Source: Bacteroidia bacterium (GTDB taxonomy: Bacteria > Bacteroidota > Bacteroidia > Bacteroidales > Azobacteroidaceae). Taken from it: a stretch of 22,993 nucleotides of DNA. The notes beneath the pieces were generated by a model that had not been told where the DNA came from, did no database searches, and saw only the letters and a list, made by a program, of their open reading frames with translations. The stretch spans positions 1-22,993 of the forward strand of contig BNXB01000018.1 of NCBI GenBank assembly GCA_025999255.1. Reading direction: 5' to 3'. Made by a program: the position numbers and the translations under genes. Below are positions 1-7,461 of this stretch, piece after piece; within the stretch, counting starts at the first letter, position 1, and every line of letters begins with the position of its first letter.

Positions 1-2
1 TG

Positions 3-362
3 GAAGATCATATATTCCTGGTTTTGCTTTGGCCCCGGGACCAGAATCTTGATTTATTGAAGGAAACTTATATTACCGAGGAAAATGTAAAGGCTCTGGT
101 CGGGGCGGCCGAACGCGCCTGGGAAGCGATCCTTTCAAAAGATTTGAGAGCCTTTGCCGCAGCTTATCTTGATTCGTTCAATGCACAGGTGAAGATGTTC
201 CCGGCAATGAAACCAGAGAAGGTACAGGCAGCTATTGATGAATATAAAGATGACGCTTTAGCCTGGAAATTAGCAGGGGCAGGAGGTGGAGGTTACCTGG
301 CGCTGGTCAGCGAGAAACCGGTAAAAAATGCAATCCGGATTAAAATACGCAGGAGAAATTAA
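3..362 (+). CDS. GHMP-family small-molecule kinase, C-terminal part
   Basis: The frame is open from base 3 to the TAA at 360-362, so this is the tail of a gene whose start lies outside the window; the in-frame TTG at 24 is not needed as a start. The visible 119 residues end in a glycine-rich WKLAGAGGGGYLALVSE segment. That matches the third conserved (C-terminal) motif of GHMP kinases (galactokinase, mevalonate, heptose and fucose kinases), which lies by the phosphate-binding region. A helical stretch before it (FAAAYLDSFNAQVKMFPAM) fits the family's C-terminal domain. The ATP-binding PxxxGLxSS motif would be upstream and cannot be seen, and the substrate (a sugar or other small alcohol) cannot be named. 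The stop is one base before the mazG start, so the two genes are probably cotranscribed and coupled. Confidence 0.6.
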   Translation, partial: EDHIFLVLLWPRDQNLDLLKETYITEENVKALVGAAERAWEAILSKDLRAFAAAYLDSFNAQVKMFPAMKPEKVQAAIDEYKDDALAWKLAGAGGGGYLALVSEKPVKNAIRIKIRRRN

Positions 363-363
363 T

Positions 364-1152
364 ATGAAACATACAAAACAACAAAAAATAGAAGCATTCG
401 GCCGGCTACTCGATGTAATGGACGAATTGAGGGAAAAATGTCCCTGGGACAGAAAGCAAACCAACGAAAGTTTACGTACAAATACCATCGAAGAGGTGTT
501 CGAACTTTGTGAAGCGATTGTTAAGAACGACGACAGTGAAATAAAGAAAGAGCTTGGCGATGTATTGCTCCATATTGTTTTTTATTCCAAAATAGGAGAA
601 GAAAAAGATATTTTTGATGTTAAAGACGTCTGTGACGCTCTTTGTGACAAATTGATATTCAGGCATCCCCATGTGTTTGGGGCTGACGAAGTGGAGACTT
701 CAAAACAGGTGGAACACAATTGGGAACAAATTAAACTGAAAGAGAAAGGAGGGAATAAAACCGTGTTGGAAGGAGTTCCAGCTTCGCTTCCTTCTGTCCC
801 GAAAGCTCACCGCATACAAGATAAAGCCAGGAATTCCGGTTTTGACTGGACAGTAAAAGAAGATGTCTGGGATAAGGTACAGGAAGAATTTACAGAACTT
901 AAACAGGAAATTCAATCTATGAACCATGATCGTATGGAAAGTGAGTTCGGAGATTTATTTTTTAGCCTGATCAATGCCGCCCGCCTCTATAAAATCAATC
1001 CTGATAATGCTTTGGAACGTACTAACCAGAAATTCATCCGTCGTTTTAACTATATGGAGCAACGTGTCAAAGAACAGGGAAAGTCCTTGAAAGAGGTAAC
1101 TCTGGAAGAAATGGAAGAATATTGGAAAGAGGCGAAGGAAAGGGAGTTATAA
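364..1152 (+). CDS. mazG: Nucleoside triphosphate pyrophosphohydrolase MazG
   Basis: A 262-residue all-alpha NTP pyrophosphatase that hydrolyses (d)NTPs to NMP and PPi, a house-cleaning enzyme of the cytosol. Two MazG domains are visible. The N-terminal one (about residues 15-115) has CPWDRKQTNESL, then EEVFELCEAI and ELGDVLLHIVFY, the EExxE...ExxD metal-binding pattern. The C-terminal one (about 165-250) has EEFTELKQEI and ESEFGDLFFSLINAARLYKI. The length is normal for full-size MazG. I chose ATG 364 because MazG homology begins there and AGGAG sits nine bases upstream; the longer frame from 328 only runs back into the kinase gene. The last codons and the stop lie inside the repeat/hairpin at 1137-1182. 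Confidence 0.95.
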   Translation: MKHTKQQKIEAFGRLLDVMDELREKCPWDRKQTNESLRTNTIEEVFELCEAIVKNDDSEIKKELGDVLLHIVFYSKIGEEKDIFDVKDVCDALCDKLIFRHPHVFGADEVETSKQVEHNWEQIKLKEKGGNKTVLEGVPASLPSVPKAHRIQDKARNSGFDWTVKEDVWDKVQEEFTELKQEIQSMNHDRMESEFGDLFFSLINAARLYKINPDNALERTNQKFIRRFNYMEQRVKEQGKSLKEVTLEEMEEYWKEAKEREL

Positions 1153-1182
1153 GAAGTTATAACTCCCTGTAACTCCCTTTCC
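1137..1182. terminator. Double (mutually exclusive) hairpin between convergent mazG and ackA
   Basis: One 5' arm has two perfect partners. Bases 1141-1152 pair with 1157-1168 (12 bp, loop GAAG). Bases 1137-1149 pair with 1170-1182 (13 bp). The two folds share the 5' arm and cannot coexist. The site lies between the convergent mazG and ackA genes, overlaps the mazG stop, and ends three bases before the ackA stop, so it probably ends transcription from both sides. No clear U-tract follows. The sequence is built from the decamer GGGAGTTAYA, which also forms the repeat at 9805-9842. Confidence 0.6.
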
Positions 1183-1185
1183 CAA

Positions 1186-2382
1186 CTATTTCAAAATCTG
1201 CATGGTGTCCGAGGCAATCATGAATTCTTCATCCGTTGGGATTACGACTACTTTTACCTTTGAATCAGGGGTGCTGATGATGGCTTCTTTGCCTCTCAAT
1301 CCCCAATTGATATCCCTGTCGATTTCGATACCCATAAATTCCATATTTTCACATACGATCTGACGGGTAGAAAATTGGTTTTCTCCGACTCCACCGGTAA
1401 AGACCAATACATCCAGACCTCCCAATGCTGCAGCGTAAGAACCGATATACTTTTTAATGCGGTAATTATAAATTTCTAATGCCAGGATAGCCCGTTCATT
1501 TCCGGCTGCCACGGCAGCTTCTATTTCACGCATGTCGGAAGATACGCCGGATACTCCGATGACCCCGCTGTATTTATTTACGATAGTAGAAATTGCCTGG
1601 GGACCGATATTTTCCTTTTCCATGATGTATGACAAAACTCCCGCATCCACATCGCCGCTGCGTGTTCCCATCAAAAGGCCTTCGACGGGAGTCATTCCCA
1701 TCGAAGTATCGACGGAAACCCCGTCCCTGATTGCAGTGATGGAACCTCCGTTCCCAATGTGGGCTGTAATAATCCTCTGTTTTTCGTATGGGAGTCCCAG
1801 GAATTCACAAGCGCGCCGGGATACGTAACGATGGCTGGTCCCGTGGAATCCGTAGCGGCGGATAGCATATTTTTCGTACAATGAATAAGGAAGACCATAC
1901 ATGTAGGCATGTGCAGGCATTGTTTGGTGAAAGGCGGTATCGAAAACTCCGACTTGCGGTACATCCGGCATCAATTCTTTCACGGCGTAAATTCCGTTAA
2001 GGTTAGGCGGGTTATGAAGAGGAGCCAAATCGATACATTCTTCCATTTTTTTGATAACATCATCTGTAATAAATACGCTGGAATTGAATTTTTCTCCTCC
2101 GTGTACTACCCGGTGGCCTACGGCATCGATTTCATCCAATGATTTGATGCATCCGTATTTTTCGCTTGTAATTACTCCGAGTATGTATTCAATCCCGGTT
2201 TGATGTTCCAGTATTTCTCCTTCGAGAATCGCTTTATTTCCGTTGGGCAGAGTCAATTTCAGGAACGAACCTTTCAGTCCGATTTTTTCGATTCCTCCCT
2301 GAGCGAGTTCCGACCCGTTATTCATGTCGAAAAGTTTATATTTGATGGATGAACTTCCGCAGTTCAATACTAATATCTTCAT
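1186..2382 (-). CDS. ackA: Acetate kinase
   Basis: A 398-residue cytosolic kinase interconverting acetyl phosphate + ADP and acetate + ATP, the ATP-yielding last step of acetate fermentation. Family signatures are all present: VLNCGSSSIKYKLF at the N-terminus (Asn7), VGHRVVHGG, GVFDTAFHQTMP, YGFHGTSHRYVS, and FTGGVGENQ near the C-terminus. The length is typical. It is the third gene of the pta / dehydrogenase-like / ackA operon, 11 bases after the dehydrogenase-like gene. Having pta first and ackA last with another gene between them is unusual. No promoter of its own is visible just upstream. Confidence 0.97.
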   Translation of the reverse strand: MKILVLNCGSSSIKYKLFDMNNGSELAQGGIEKIGLKGSFLKLTLPNGNKAILEGEILEHQTGIEYILGVITSEKYGCIKSLDEIDAVGHRVVHGGEKFNSSVFITDDVIKKMEECIDLAPLHNPPNLNGIYAVKELMPDVPQVGVFDTAFHQTMPAHAYMYGLPYSLYEKYAIRRYGFHGTSHRYVSRRACEFLGLPYEKQRIITAHIGNGGSITAIRDGVSVDTSMGMTPVEGLLMGTRSGDVDAGVLSYIMEKENIGPQAISTIVNKYSGVIGVSGVSSDMREIEAAVAAGNERAILALEIYNYRIKKYIGSYAAALGGLDVLVFTGGVGENQFSTRQIVCENMEFMGIEIDRDINWGLRGKEAIISTPDSKVKVVVIPTDEEFMIASDTMQILK

Positions 2383-2393
2383 ATCGATGTGAT

Positions 2394-3362
2394 TTAATTT
2401 ATGTTATTGGGGCATACGGGTTTGCCGTTTTCGTAAATATAAAAACCTTTGCCGTTACCGTCGGCAATACCCATTTGTTTTGTCCGGTAGAGACGCCATA
2501 AGATGGGCGACGGTTTATATTTTTTATCACCGTATTCGTTAAACATGTCTTCCATAAGGGAAACGATTTTTTCGATTCCGATAATGTCTGCCATGCGGAA
2601 TATTCCCAGCCGCATACCATAAACCACTTCATATAAACGGTCGATGCTTTCCATTGAGGCAACATTTTCCATCAACATCTGGCAGGCTTCGTTAAGCATG
2701 ATAACCATTAAACGAAGACTTACCAAACCGTTACTTTCGTGTACATCGATGGTTTCATACTTGATCAGTTTGGCGAACAACAATACTTTATTATATACCT
2801 CATCGGAAGTATAGATCCCTTTTACCACTTCCAATACTTTGGCATCGGGATGAGCAACCGGGAAATGCAAGCTTATACAGCGGGATTTGTGTTTCAATTC
2901 CGCTGCTAATTCGCTGATAATTACGGTAGTTGCGTTTGTTGCTATAATTGCTTCCGAAGAAAGGATTCCTTCCAGGGTTTTGAAGACTTTTTTTCTCAAT
3001 TCCGTACTGCGTTCGCCATTTTCGTCGTACCGGACACATTCGATTACGAAGTCGCAGTCTTTCAGGTCTTCATAATTCATCGATCCGTTGATCCGTCCCA
3101 TGATAGTGCGTTTTTCTCCCTGGGTAAGTCCCCAGCTTTCGATTTTTGTATCCAGGTCCTTACTGATTTTTTCCAGGGCGAAGTCGATTTTATCCTGGGA
3201 GATTTCTATGAAAGTAACTTCAAGTCCTGCAGATGCGGTTTGACGTACGATATTTCTTCCGTCTTTTCCGCAGCCGACCACTCCGATTTTGGAAAACAGG
3301 GATTTTTTCCTGTCTTTTGATGAAAGCCCGTAGCTTTCAATGGGTTCAATGATTGTTTCCAT
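2394..3362 (-). CDS. 3-hydroxyacyl-CoA dehydrogenase family protein (HBD-like)
   Basis: A 322-residue protein with the two-domain fold of 3-hydroxyacyl/3-hydroxybutyryl-CoA dehydrogenases. The NAD-binding Rossmann motif GCGKDG is at residues 30-35, the N-A-T-T stretch at 143-146 corresponds to the family's N-T-S-S, the catalytic His is His166 (LHFP) and its partner Glu is Glu178 (LEVV), with the usual 12-residue spacing. The C-terminal domain keeps LGIFRMADIIGIE and GKGFYIYENG. The family's GFxVNR motif reads GLVSLR here, so the catalytic Asn is replaced by Leu216. The first 25 residues extend beyond usual relatives. ATG 3362 is preferred over a start at 3392 because its A is the last base of the pta stop (TAATG), implying coupling. 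The role may be 3-hydroxybutyryl-CoA oxidation/reduction or something altered; the reaction is uncertain. Confidence 0.85.
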   Translation of the reverse strand: METIIEPIESYGLSSKDRKKSLFSKIGVVGCGKDGRNIVRQTASAGLEVTFIEISQDKIDFALEKISKDLDTKIESWGLTQGEKRTIMGRINGSMNYEDLKDCDFVIECVRYDENGERSTELRKKVFKTLEGILSSEAIIATNATTVIISELAAELKHKSRCISLHFPVAHPDAKVLEVVKGIYTSDEVYNKVLLFAKLIKYETIDVHESNGLVSLRLMVIMLNEACQMLMENVASMESIDRLYEVVYGMRLGIFRMADIIGIEKIVSLMEDMFNEYGDKKYKPSPILWRLYRTKQMGIADGNGKGFYIYENGKPVCPNNIN

Positions 3363-4366
3363 TATTTTGATCCGATTGCTTGATTTGCGCAAATTGCTAC
3401 CATTTTATAAATGTCATCGACGGAACATCCGCGGGAGAGATCGTTTACCGGGGCCGCCATTCCTTGGAGAATGGGTCCTACAGCTTCGGCATTTCCGAGG
3501 CGTTGGACTAATTTGTATGAGATATTGCCACATTCGAGGTTGGGGAATACCAAAACATTGGCTTGTCCGGCGATTGGGCTTCCGGGGGCTTTACTTGAGC
3601 CCACAGATGCAACCAGGGCGGCATCGGCTTGCAGTTCGCCGTCTATTTTCAAATCGGGAGCCATTTCCTTTGCCAGGCGGGTAGCTTCGACGACTTTATC
3701 ACATAATTCATGTTTGGCGCTTCCTTTCGTTGAAAAACTTAACATGGCGACTTTGGGTTCCACACCCACTATGGAACGGGTTGTTTGTGCGGTTGATACC
3801 GCAATTTCGGCTAGTTCCCGGGCATTTGGATTGGGCATTACGGCGCAGTCTGCGAATACGAGTAAACCATTTTTGCCGTATTCTTTTTCTTTGGTAAACA
3901 TCAGGAAGGCGCCTGAAACGACACTGATTCCGGGGGCAGTCTTGATGATTTGCAAGGCAGGACGTAGAACATCACCGGTAGTATTTTGCGCTCCCGCAAT
4001 TTCACCGTCGGCATCTCCGTTCTTAATCATCAGGCAGCCGAGGTAAAGAGGATCTTCCGTTAATTTCTCCGCCTGTTCGGCAGTCATACCCTTACTTTTT
4101 CTCAATTCAAACAATAAGTTGGCATAGATTTGTTTTTTTTCGTTATTGACAGGATCAACTATCGTTGTTTTGCCAATGTTGGAAAGCTTGAATTGTTCCG
4201 CTAATTTTTTGATTTCGGAAGGATTGCCAATCAGGATAACATTCGCTACTCCGTCGGCAGCCAAACGATCGGCTGCTTTCAATGTGCGTTCTTCGGTACC
4301 TTCCGGAAGAACGATTCGTTGTTTATTGGCCTTTGCCCGGTCAATAATTTCCTGCATTAAACCCAT
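3362..4366 (-). CDS. pta: Phosphate acetyltransferase (phosphotransacetylase)
   Basis: A 334-residue cytosolic enzyme exchanging acetyl-CoA and phosphate for acetyl phosphate and CoA, which AckA then uses to make ATP. It is the short single-domain type without the N-terminal DRTGG/P-loop extension of enterobacterial Pta. Recognisable segments are QRIVLPEGTEERTLKAADRL near the start, PLYLGCLMIKNGDADGEIAGA, SFSTKGSAKHE, and the C-terminal VFPNLECGNISYKLVQRLG and PILQGMAAPVNDLSRGC. It is the first gene of the operon, and its TAA overlaps the ATG of the dehydrogenase-like gene by one base. A -7 type promoter element lies 40 bases upstream. Confidence 0.97.
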   Translation of the reverse strand: MGLMQEIIDRAKANKQRIVLPEGTEERTLKAADRLAADGVANVILIGNPSEIKKLAEQFKLSNIGKTTIVDPVNNEKKQIYANLLFELRKSKGMTAEQAEKLTEDPLYLGCLMIKNGDADGEIAGAQNTTGDVLRPALQIIKTAPGISVVSGAFLMFTKEKEYGKNGLLVFADCAVMPNPNARELAEIAVSTAQTTRSIVGVEPKVAMLSFSTKGSAKHELCDKVVEATRLAKEMAPDLKIDGELQADAALVASVGSSKAPGSPIAGQANVLVFPNLECGNISYKLVQRLGNAEAVGPILQGMAAPVNDLSRGCSVDDIYKMVAICANQAIGSK

Positions 4367-4405
4367 AATTTTTGATGTATTTGAATAATTGTTTTAATTT
4401 TTCTG

Positions 4406-4413
4406 CAAAAATA
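4406..4413 (-). promoter_or_regulatory. Probable -7 element of the pta operon promoter
   Basis: On the minus strand this reads TATTTTTG, fitting the Bacteroidota primary-sigma consensus TAnnTTTG. It is 40 bases upstream of the pta start, predicting a leader of about 35 bases. An upstream TTG exists but at a loose spacing (about 24 bases), so only the -7 box is claimed. Confidence 0.5.
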
Positions 4414-4492
4414 GCTAAAATTGCAATATGGAGATTACAATTCTGAAAATAAGTTTTACGTTTTTGTCGTACGTAAGCTAAGCGTATAACGT

Positions 4493-5440
4493 TTACACGT
4501 ATCCCATTGATTTGAGAACAAAAATAAACAGAAAGATTGTTAAGCACGAACAGGCAGTGGTTAACACTACAATTTGCGCTGAAAGTTGTCCGTCGCATCC
4601 CATGTTTTTCGACATGATGTAGCTTGCCATGGCTGTTGGAGTTGCGAAAATACTCAGGAGAACGCTTAGTTCCACATTCCGGAAACCCATCATGACAAAA
4701 ATACTTATGGCCAACAAGGGGACAATGACCAGACGTGCAATTGTGACGGAAATTACTTTCAGGATATTTCCACCCAGATATCTGAATTTAAATTCTCCTC
4801 CCATCACAAATAAAGCAAGTGGAGTGCCTATAGCAGCGAATTGAATGAGAGGGGAGCGGATGAAAACCGGTAATTCCAGATGAATTATTCCGGCCAGTAA
4901 CCCAAAGAAACATCCCAGAATCAAAGGATTGGTAACAATATCCTTCATGATACTTTTAAAAGTCACCCGATGAGTTCCTGTTTCCGAAAAAGTTGATAAA
5001 ATAATTACAGCGGCTACATTATAAAGAGGGATCATAATACCCATCAGCATGGAAATTGTTGCAACGGCTTCCTGTCCGTACATACCGGTAGCCAGGGGTA
5101 AACCGTAAATAATGAAATTACTCCGGTAAATACCTTGTATTATACTCCCTCGTTGTCCTTTTCTTTTGACAAGCGGAAGGACGATACAGAACGAAAGAGC
5201 AATAACGATTAAAATACCGAAAAAGGCCGTGAAGATGAGACGGATATTCGAGAAATCTCCTTTATAAGACGTCCAGATATCTTTAAAAAGCATGATAGGC
5301 AGACAAAACCGGAAAACGAACTTATTCAATTCGGCTAAAAAGGGTTCGGAGACAAATTTTATCTTCCGGGAGATATAACCTGTGGACATCAGGATGAAAA
5401 GTGGCGCTACTACATTGATTGAAAAAAGAAAATTATCCAT
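4493..5440 (-). CDS. AEC-family (auxin efflux carrier / malate permease-like) transporter
   Basis: A 315-residue inner-membrane protein with about ten hydrophobic segments. The start FLFSINVVAPLFILMSTGYI, the mid-region TNPLILGCFFGLLAG, IQFAAIGTPLALFVMGG and the late FATPTAMASYIMSKNMG are typical of the AEC (TC 2.A.69) family, whose bacterial members move carboxylates or remain uncharacterised. It is the last gene of the zinc-type ABC operon; its ATG overlaps the end of the ATPase gene by 8 bases (ATGGATAA). It occupies the position where the ABC permease is normally found, but its sequence is not ABC-permease-like. The substrate cannot be read from the sequence. Confidence 0.9.
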   Translation of the reverse strand: MDNFLFSINVVAPLFILMSTGYISRKIKFVSEPFLAELNKFVFRFCLPIMLFKDIWTSYKGDFSNIRLIFTAFFGILIVIALSFCIVLPLVKRKGQRGSIIQGIYRSNFIIYGLPLATGMYGQEAVATISMLMGIMIPLYNVAAVIILSTFSETGTHRVTFKSIMKDIVTNPLILGCFFGLLAGIIHLELPVFIRSPLIQFAAIGTPLALFVMGGEFKFRYLGGNILKVISVTIARLVIVPLLAISIFVMMGFRNVELSVLLSIFATPTAMASYIMSKNMGCDGQLSAQIVVLTTACSCLTIFLFIFVLKSMGYV

Positions 5441-6173
5441 GTGTTTTCAGTATTCTGTGTGGGATATTTCCATGTCCAATCATGTCGAATGGACAACCAA
5501 GATGTTCCTCTATCCATTCGGAACCGACATCCGATGCCGAATGGTAATGTAATGTTTCGTTTACGCAGGCGATATTTTTTACAGTAGATATTACTGTTCC
5601 GATGTCGTGAGAAATCAATATAATGGCCGTTTTTTCATTGATTTTTTGCAGGAGATTGTAAAAATGCGTTTCAAAACGTTTATCCACATACGAATTAGGT
5701 TCATCGAGAATCAGAAGTTCGGGTTGGTTGATGACCGCCCGGGCGAGTAAAGTCCTTTGTAACTGTCCTCCTGAAAGTTCGCCGATAGGCCTGGATGCAA
5801 TTTCACTGATTCCCATTTCGATCAGTATTTCTCTTGTACGTGCCTGTTTTTCGGGTTTTTTCATTGACTTTTCAGAGGCCAATCCGGATTCCACCACTTC
5901 CGAAACCAGTATGGGAAATTTTTTGTCGATTGAATTTGTTTGAGGCATGTAGCCAATCCGTTGTTTTAATTCATTCTTATGATAGGTAATTTCTCCTGAT
6001 ACCGGGGGCAATAAGCCAAGGATTACTTTGATTAAAGTTGTTTTACCTCCGCCATTAGGGCCTATAATTCCAAGGAAATCAAGCTCCTGTATATTCAGGC
6101 AAATGTCTTTCAATACCGTATTATTATCGTATCCGGCGTAAAGGTGTTTTATTTCAATCAGGGAATTATTCAT
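5433..6173 (-). CDS. ABC transporter ATP-binding protein, zinc/manganese type
   Basis: A 246-residue cytosolic ATPase of the ZnuC/MntB group. It has Walker A GPNGGGKTT (residues 38-46), the ABC signature LSGGQ (133-137), Walker B LLILDEP (153-159) and the H-loop His189 (ISHD). A Zn/Mn role is inferred from the adjacent metal-binding lipoprotein. I chose ATG 6173, where homology begins (IEIKHLYAGYD). Earlier in-frame ATGs at 6182 and 6218 lie deeper in the upstream gene and add an unconserved tail. The chosen start overlaps the upstream stop by 8 bases (ATGAATAA), the same arrangement as with the next gene. No ABC permease gene is adjacent. Confidence 0.88.
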   Translation of the reverse strand: MNNSLIEIKHLYAGYDNNTVLKDICLNIQELDFLGIIGPNGGGKTTLIKVILGLLPPVSGEITYHKNELKQRIGYMPQTNSIDKKFPILVSEVVESGLASEKSMKKPEKQARTREILIEMGISEIASRPIGELSGGQLQRTLLARAVINQPELLILDEPNSYVDKRFETHFYNLLQKINEKTAIILISHDIGTVISTVKNIACVNETLHYHSASDVGSEWIEEHLGCPFDMIGHGNIPHRILKTHG

Positions 6174-7062
6174 ATGTTTCATCCGATAAAGCTTTTGCAA
6201 TTTTGATGGTTTCTTCACTCCAGTAATAGGATAACGGATTGATTATTGTAAGTTTACATCCTGTTTCCGCAGCTATTATTTCAGCATTTTTCCGGTCGAA
6301 CTCCTGTTGTATGAAAATTGTTTTCACACCTCCTGATCGAGCCGTTTCGATTAACAGGCGAAACTGTTCCGGCGAAGGTTCCTTACCGTTGATTTCCATA
6401 CAAAGCTGATTAAGCCCATAATCACGGGCAAAATAAGTCAGGGCGGGATGATATATTATAAAAGATTTACAGCTTACTTTGGAAATCAGTTCCGTTACAA
6501 TACTGTCTGTTTTCAGGATTTCGGTTTTTAACCGCTTGAGATTTTCCATGTATGTTTTTTCGTTTTCCTTGTCGATTTCGATAAAGGTTTTGCACATGTT
6601 CTCCGCTATTTTCAAGGCTTCCTTCGGAGAGCTCCAGGTGTGAGGATCTACTCCTCCGGCATGAGCGTGATGCCGGTGGTCCGAATGGTCGCTGTGATCC
6701 TGATCGTGATCTTCTGCCGAAATAATATAACTGATACCGGAACCATTGTCGAAAACAGGTAATCCGGGATTGTTTTTCCTGATTTTGTCCATCCATACCT
6801 CCTCGAATCCTATCTTACCGATTTGGAAATACGCCGAACTTTTTGCCAGATCGGTCATCTGGACAGGGGAAGGATCGTAAGTTTCCGGACTGGTTCCGGC
6901 CGGAACCATCGTCACAATTTTGAATAGTCCTCCTGATAGTTGTTCTGCAAAATATCTTTGAGGTTCGATGGTTACCGTGATAATTCTATTTTTTTCTACT
7001 TTTCCCGTACAGGAAAGAAAACAGATAAGAATCAGAATGATAATAATTATAATTTTATTCAT
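6166..7062 (-). CDS. Zinc/manganese ABC transporter substrate-binding lipoprotein (ZnuA-like)
   Basis: A 298-residue cluster 9 (ZnuA/PsaA family) metal-binding protein. The N-terminus is a hydrophobic signal ending in a lipobox with Cys18, so it is membrane-anchored. A His/Asp-rich loop at residues 118-134, followed by DPHTW (His141), suggests zinc. Other expected ligands are His205 (IIYHPALTYFA) and an acidic residue in QQEFDRKNAE. The first family ligand, usually His in a PHxYxP motif, is Glu60 here (SPETYDPSP). The ATPase gene follows with an 8-base overlap, and a small lipoprotein gene precedes it by 11 bases. A -7 element is at 7390-7397. Confidence 0.9.
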   Translation of the reverse strand: MNKIIIIIILILICFLSCTGKVEKNRIITVTIEPQRYFAEQLSGGLFKIVTMVPAGTSPETYDPSPVQMTDLAKSSAYFQIGKIGFEEVWMDKIRKNNPGLPVFDNGSGISYIISAEDHDQDHSDHSDHRHHAHAGGVDPHTWSSPKEALKIAENMCKTFIEIDKENEKTYMENLKRLKTEILKTDSIVTELISKVSCKSFIIYHPALTYFARDYGLNQLCMEINGKEPSPEQFRLLIETARSGGVKTIFIQQEFDRKNAEIIAAETGCKLTIINPLSYYWSEETIKIAKALSDETYE

Positions 7063-7073
7063 TTATTGTATAT

Positions 7074-7334
7074 CTATAATATAATGGTGTTAAAAGAATT
7101 GGGTTTCAAGGAGATACGGATAATTTGTCCGCTTATTTTTATAACCCGATCCGTTTCGGTTTCTTTATCGTTGTCGATACTGAAATTCCGCATTTCAAAA
7201 TCTCCGTCCGTTTCGTTGTAAGAATACCAGTCGCGTGAGAAATCATTTTCGGGGGTTGTTGTCACCCATTCGATTTTTTTGTTACACGAAACGAATATGC
7301 CACATGCATACAAAATGAAGATAACTTTTACCAT
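7074..7334 (-). CDS. Small putative lipoprotein, possibly the remnant of a GH30-like enzyme
   Basis: An 86-residue frame heading the metal-transport operon. It begins with a lipoprotein-like signal (ACGIFVSCNKK, Cys20) and the leader distance to the promoter is ordinary, so it is probably translated. The mature part is only about 66 residues. I do not recognise it as a whole. By eye, the segment just after the Cys (IEWVTTTPENDF) resembles the N-terminus of Bacteroidota GH30 glycosidases, and the end (GQIIRISLKPNSFNTIIL) resembles the last beta-strands of the same family. If so, this is an internally deleted remnant that keeps both ends. This is a remembered-pattern inference; a genuine small lipoprotein of metal uptake is equally possible. 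Confidence 0.55.
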   Translation of the reverse strand: MVKVIFILYACGIFVSCNKKIEWVTTTPENDFSRDWYSYNETDGDFEMRNFSIDNDKETETDRVIKISGQIIRISLKPNSFNTIIL

Positions 7335-7362
7335 ATAGTATATATTTTACTGTTTTTTATTG

Positions 7363-7385
7363 TGTTGCCAACTAAACTTACAACA
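7363..7385. promoter_or_regulatory. Candidate operator of the metal-transport operon
   Basis: Inverted arms TGTTG (7363-7367) and CAACA (7381-7385), separated by 13 bases, lie over the predicted transcription start of the minus-strand operon, directly downstream of its -7 box. The placement suits a repressor such as a Fur/Zur-type regulator, but the arms are short. Confidence 0.25.
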
Positions 7386-7389
7386 TGAG

Positions 7390-7397
7390 CAAAGTTA
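7390..7397 (-). promoter_or_regulatory. Probable -7 element, lipoprotein/metal ABC/AEC operon
   Basis: The minus strand reads TAACTTTG, a match to TAnnTTTG, 56 bases upstream of the small lipoprotein start. It is divergent from the kduI promoter about 100 bases away. Confidence 0.55.
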
Positions 7398-7461
7398 GTA
7401 AAATAAAATTAGTCGGATGGTAATCTTGAAACAAATTCTTTTGAGGAAAAGAGAATTTTCC

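Noticed and set aside
3411..4046. 211-codon open frame on the plus strand
   Set aside because: It is antisense to pta, whose protein is unmistakable; composition is that of a shadow frame and no start signals are visible.
6174..6218. Longer N-terminus for the ABC ATPase (start at 6218)
   Set aside because: The extra 15 residues are basic and unconserved and lie fully inside the upstream gene; the start at 6173 repeats the 8-base overlap seen at the next junction.
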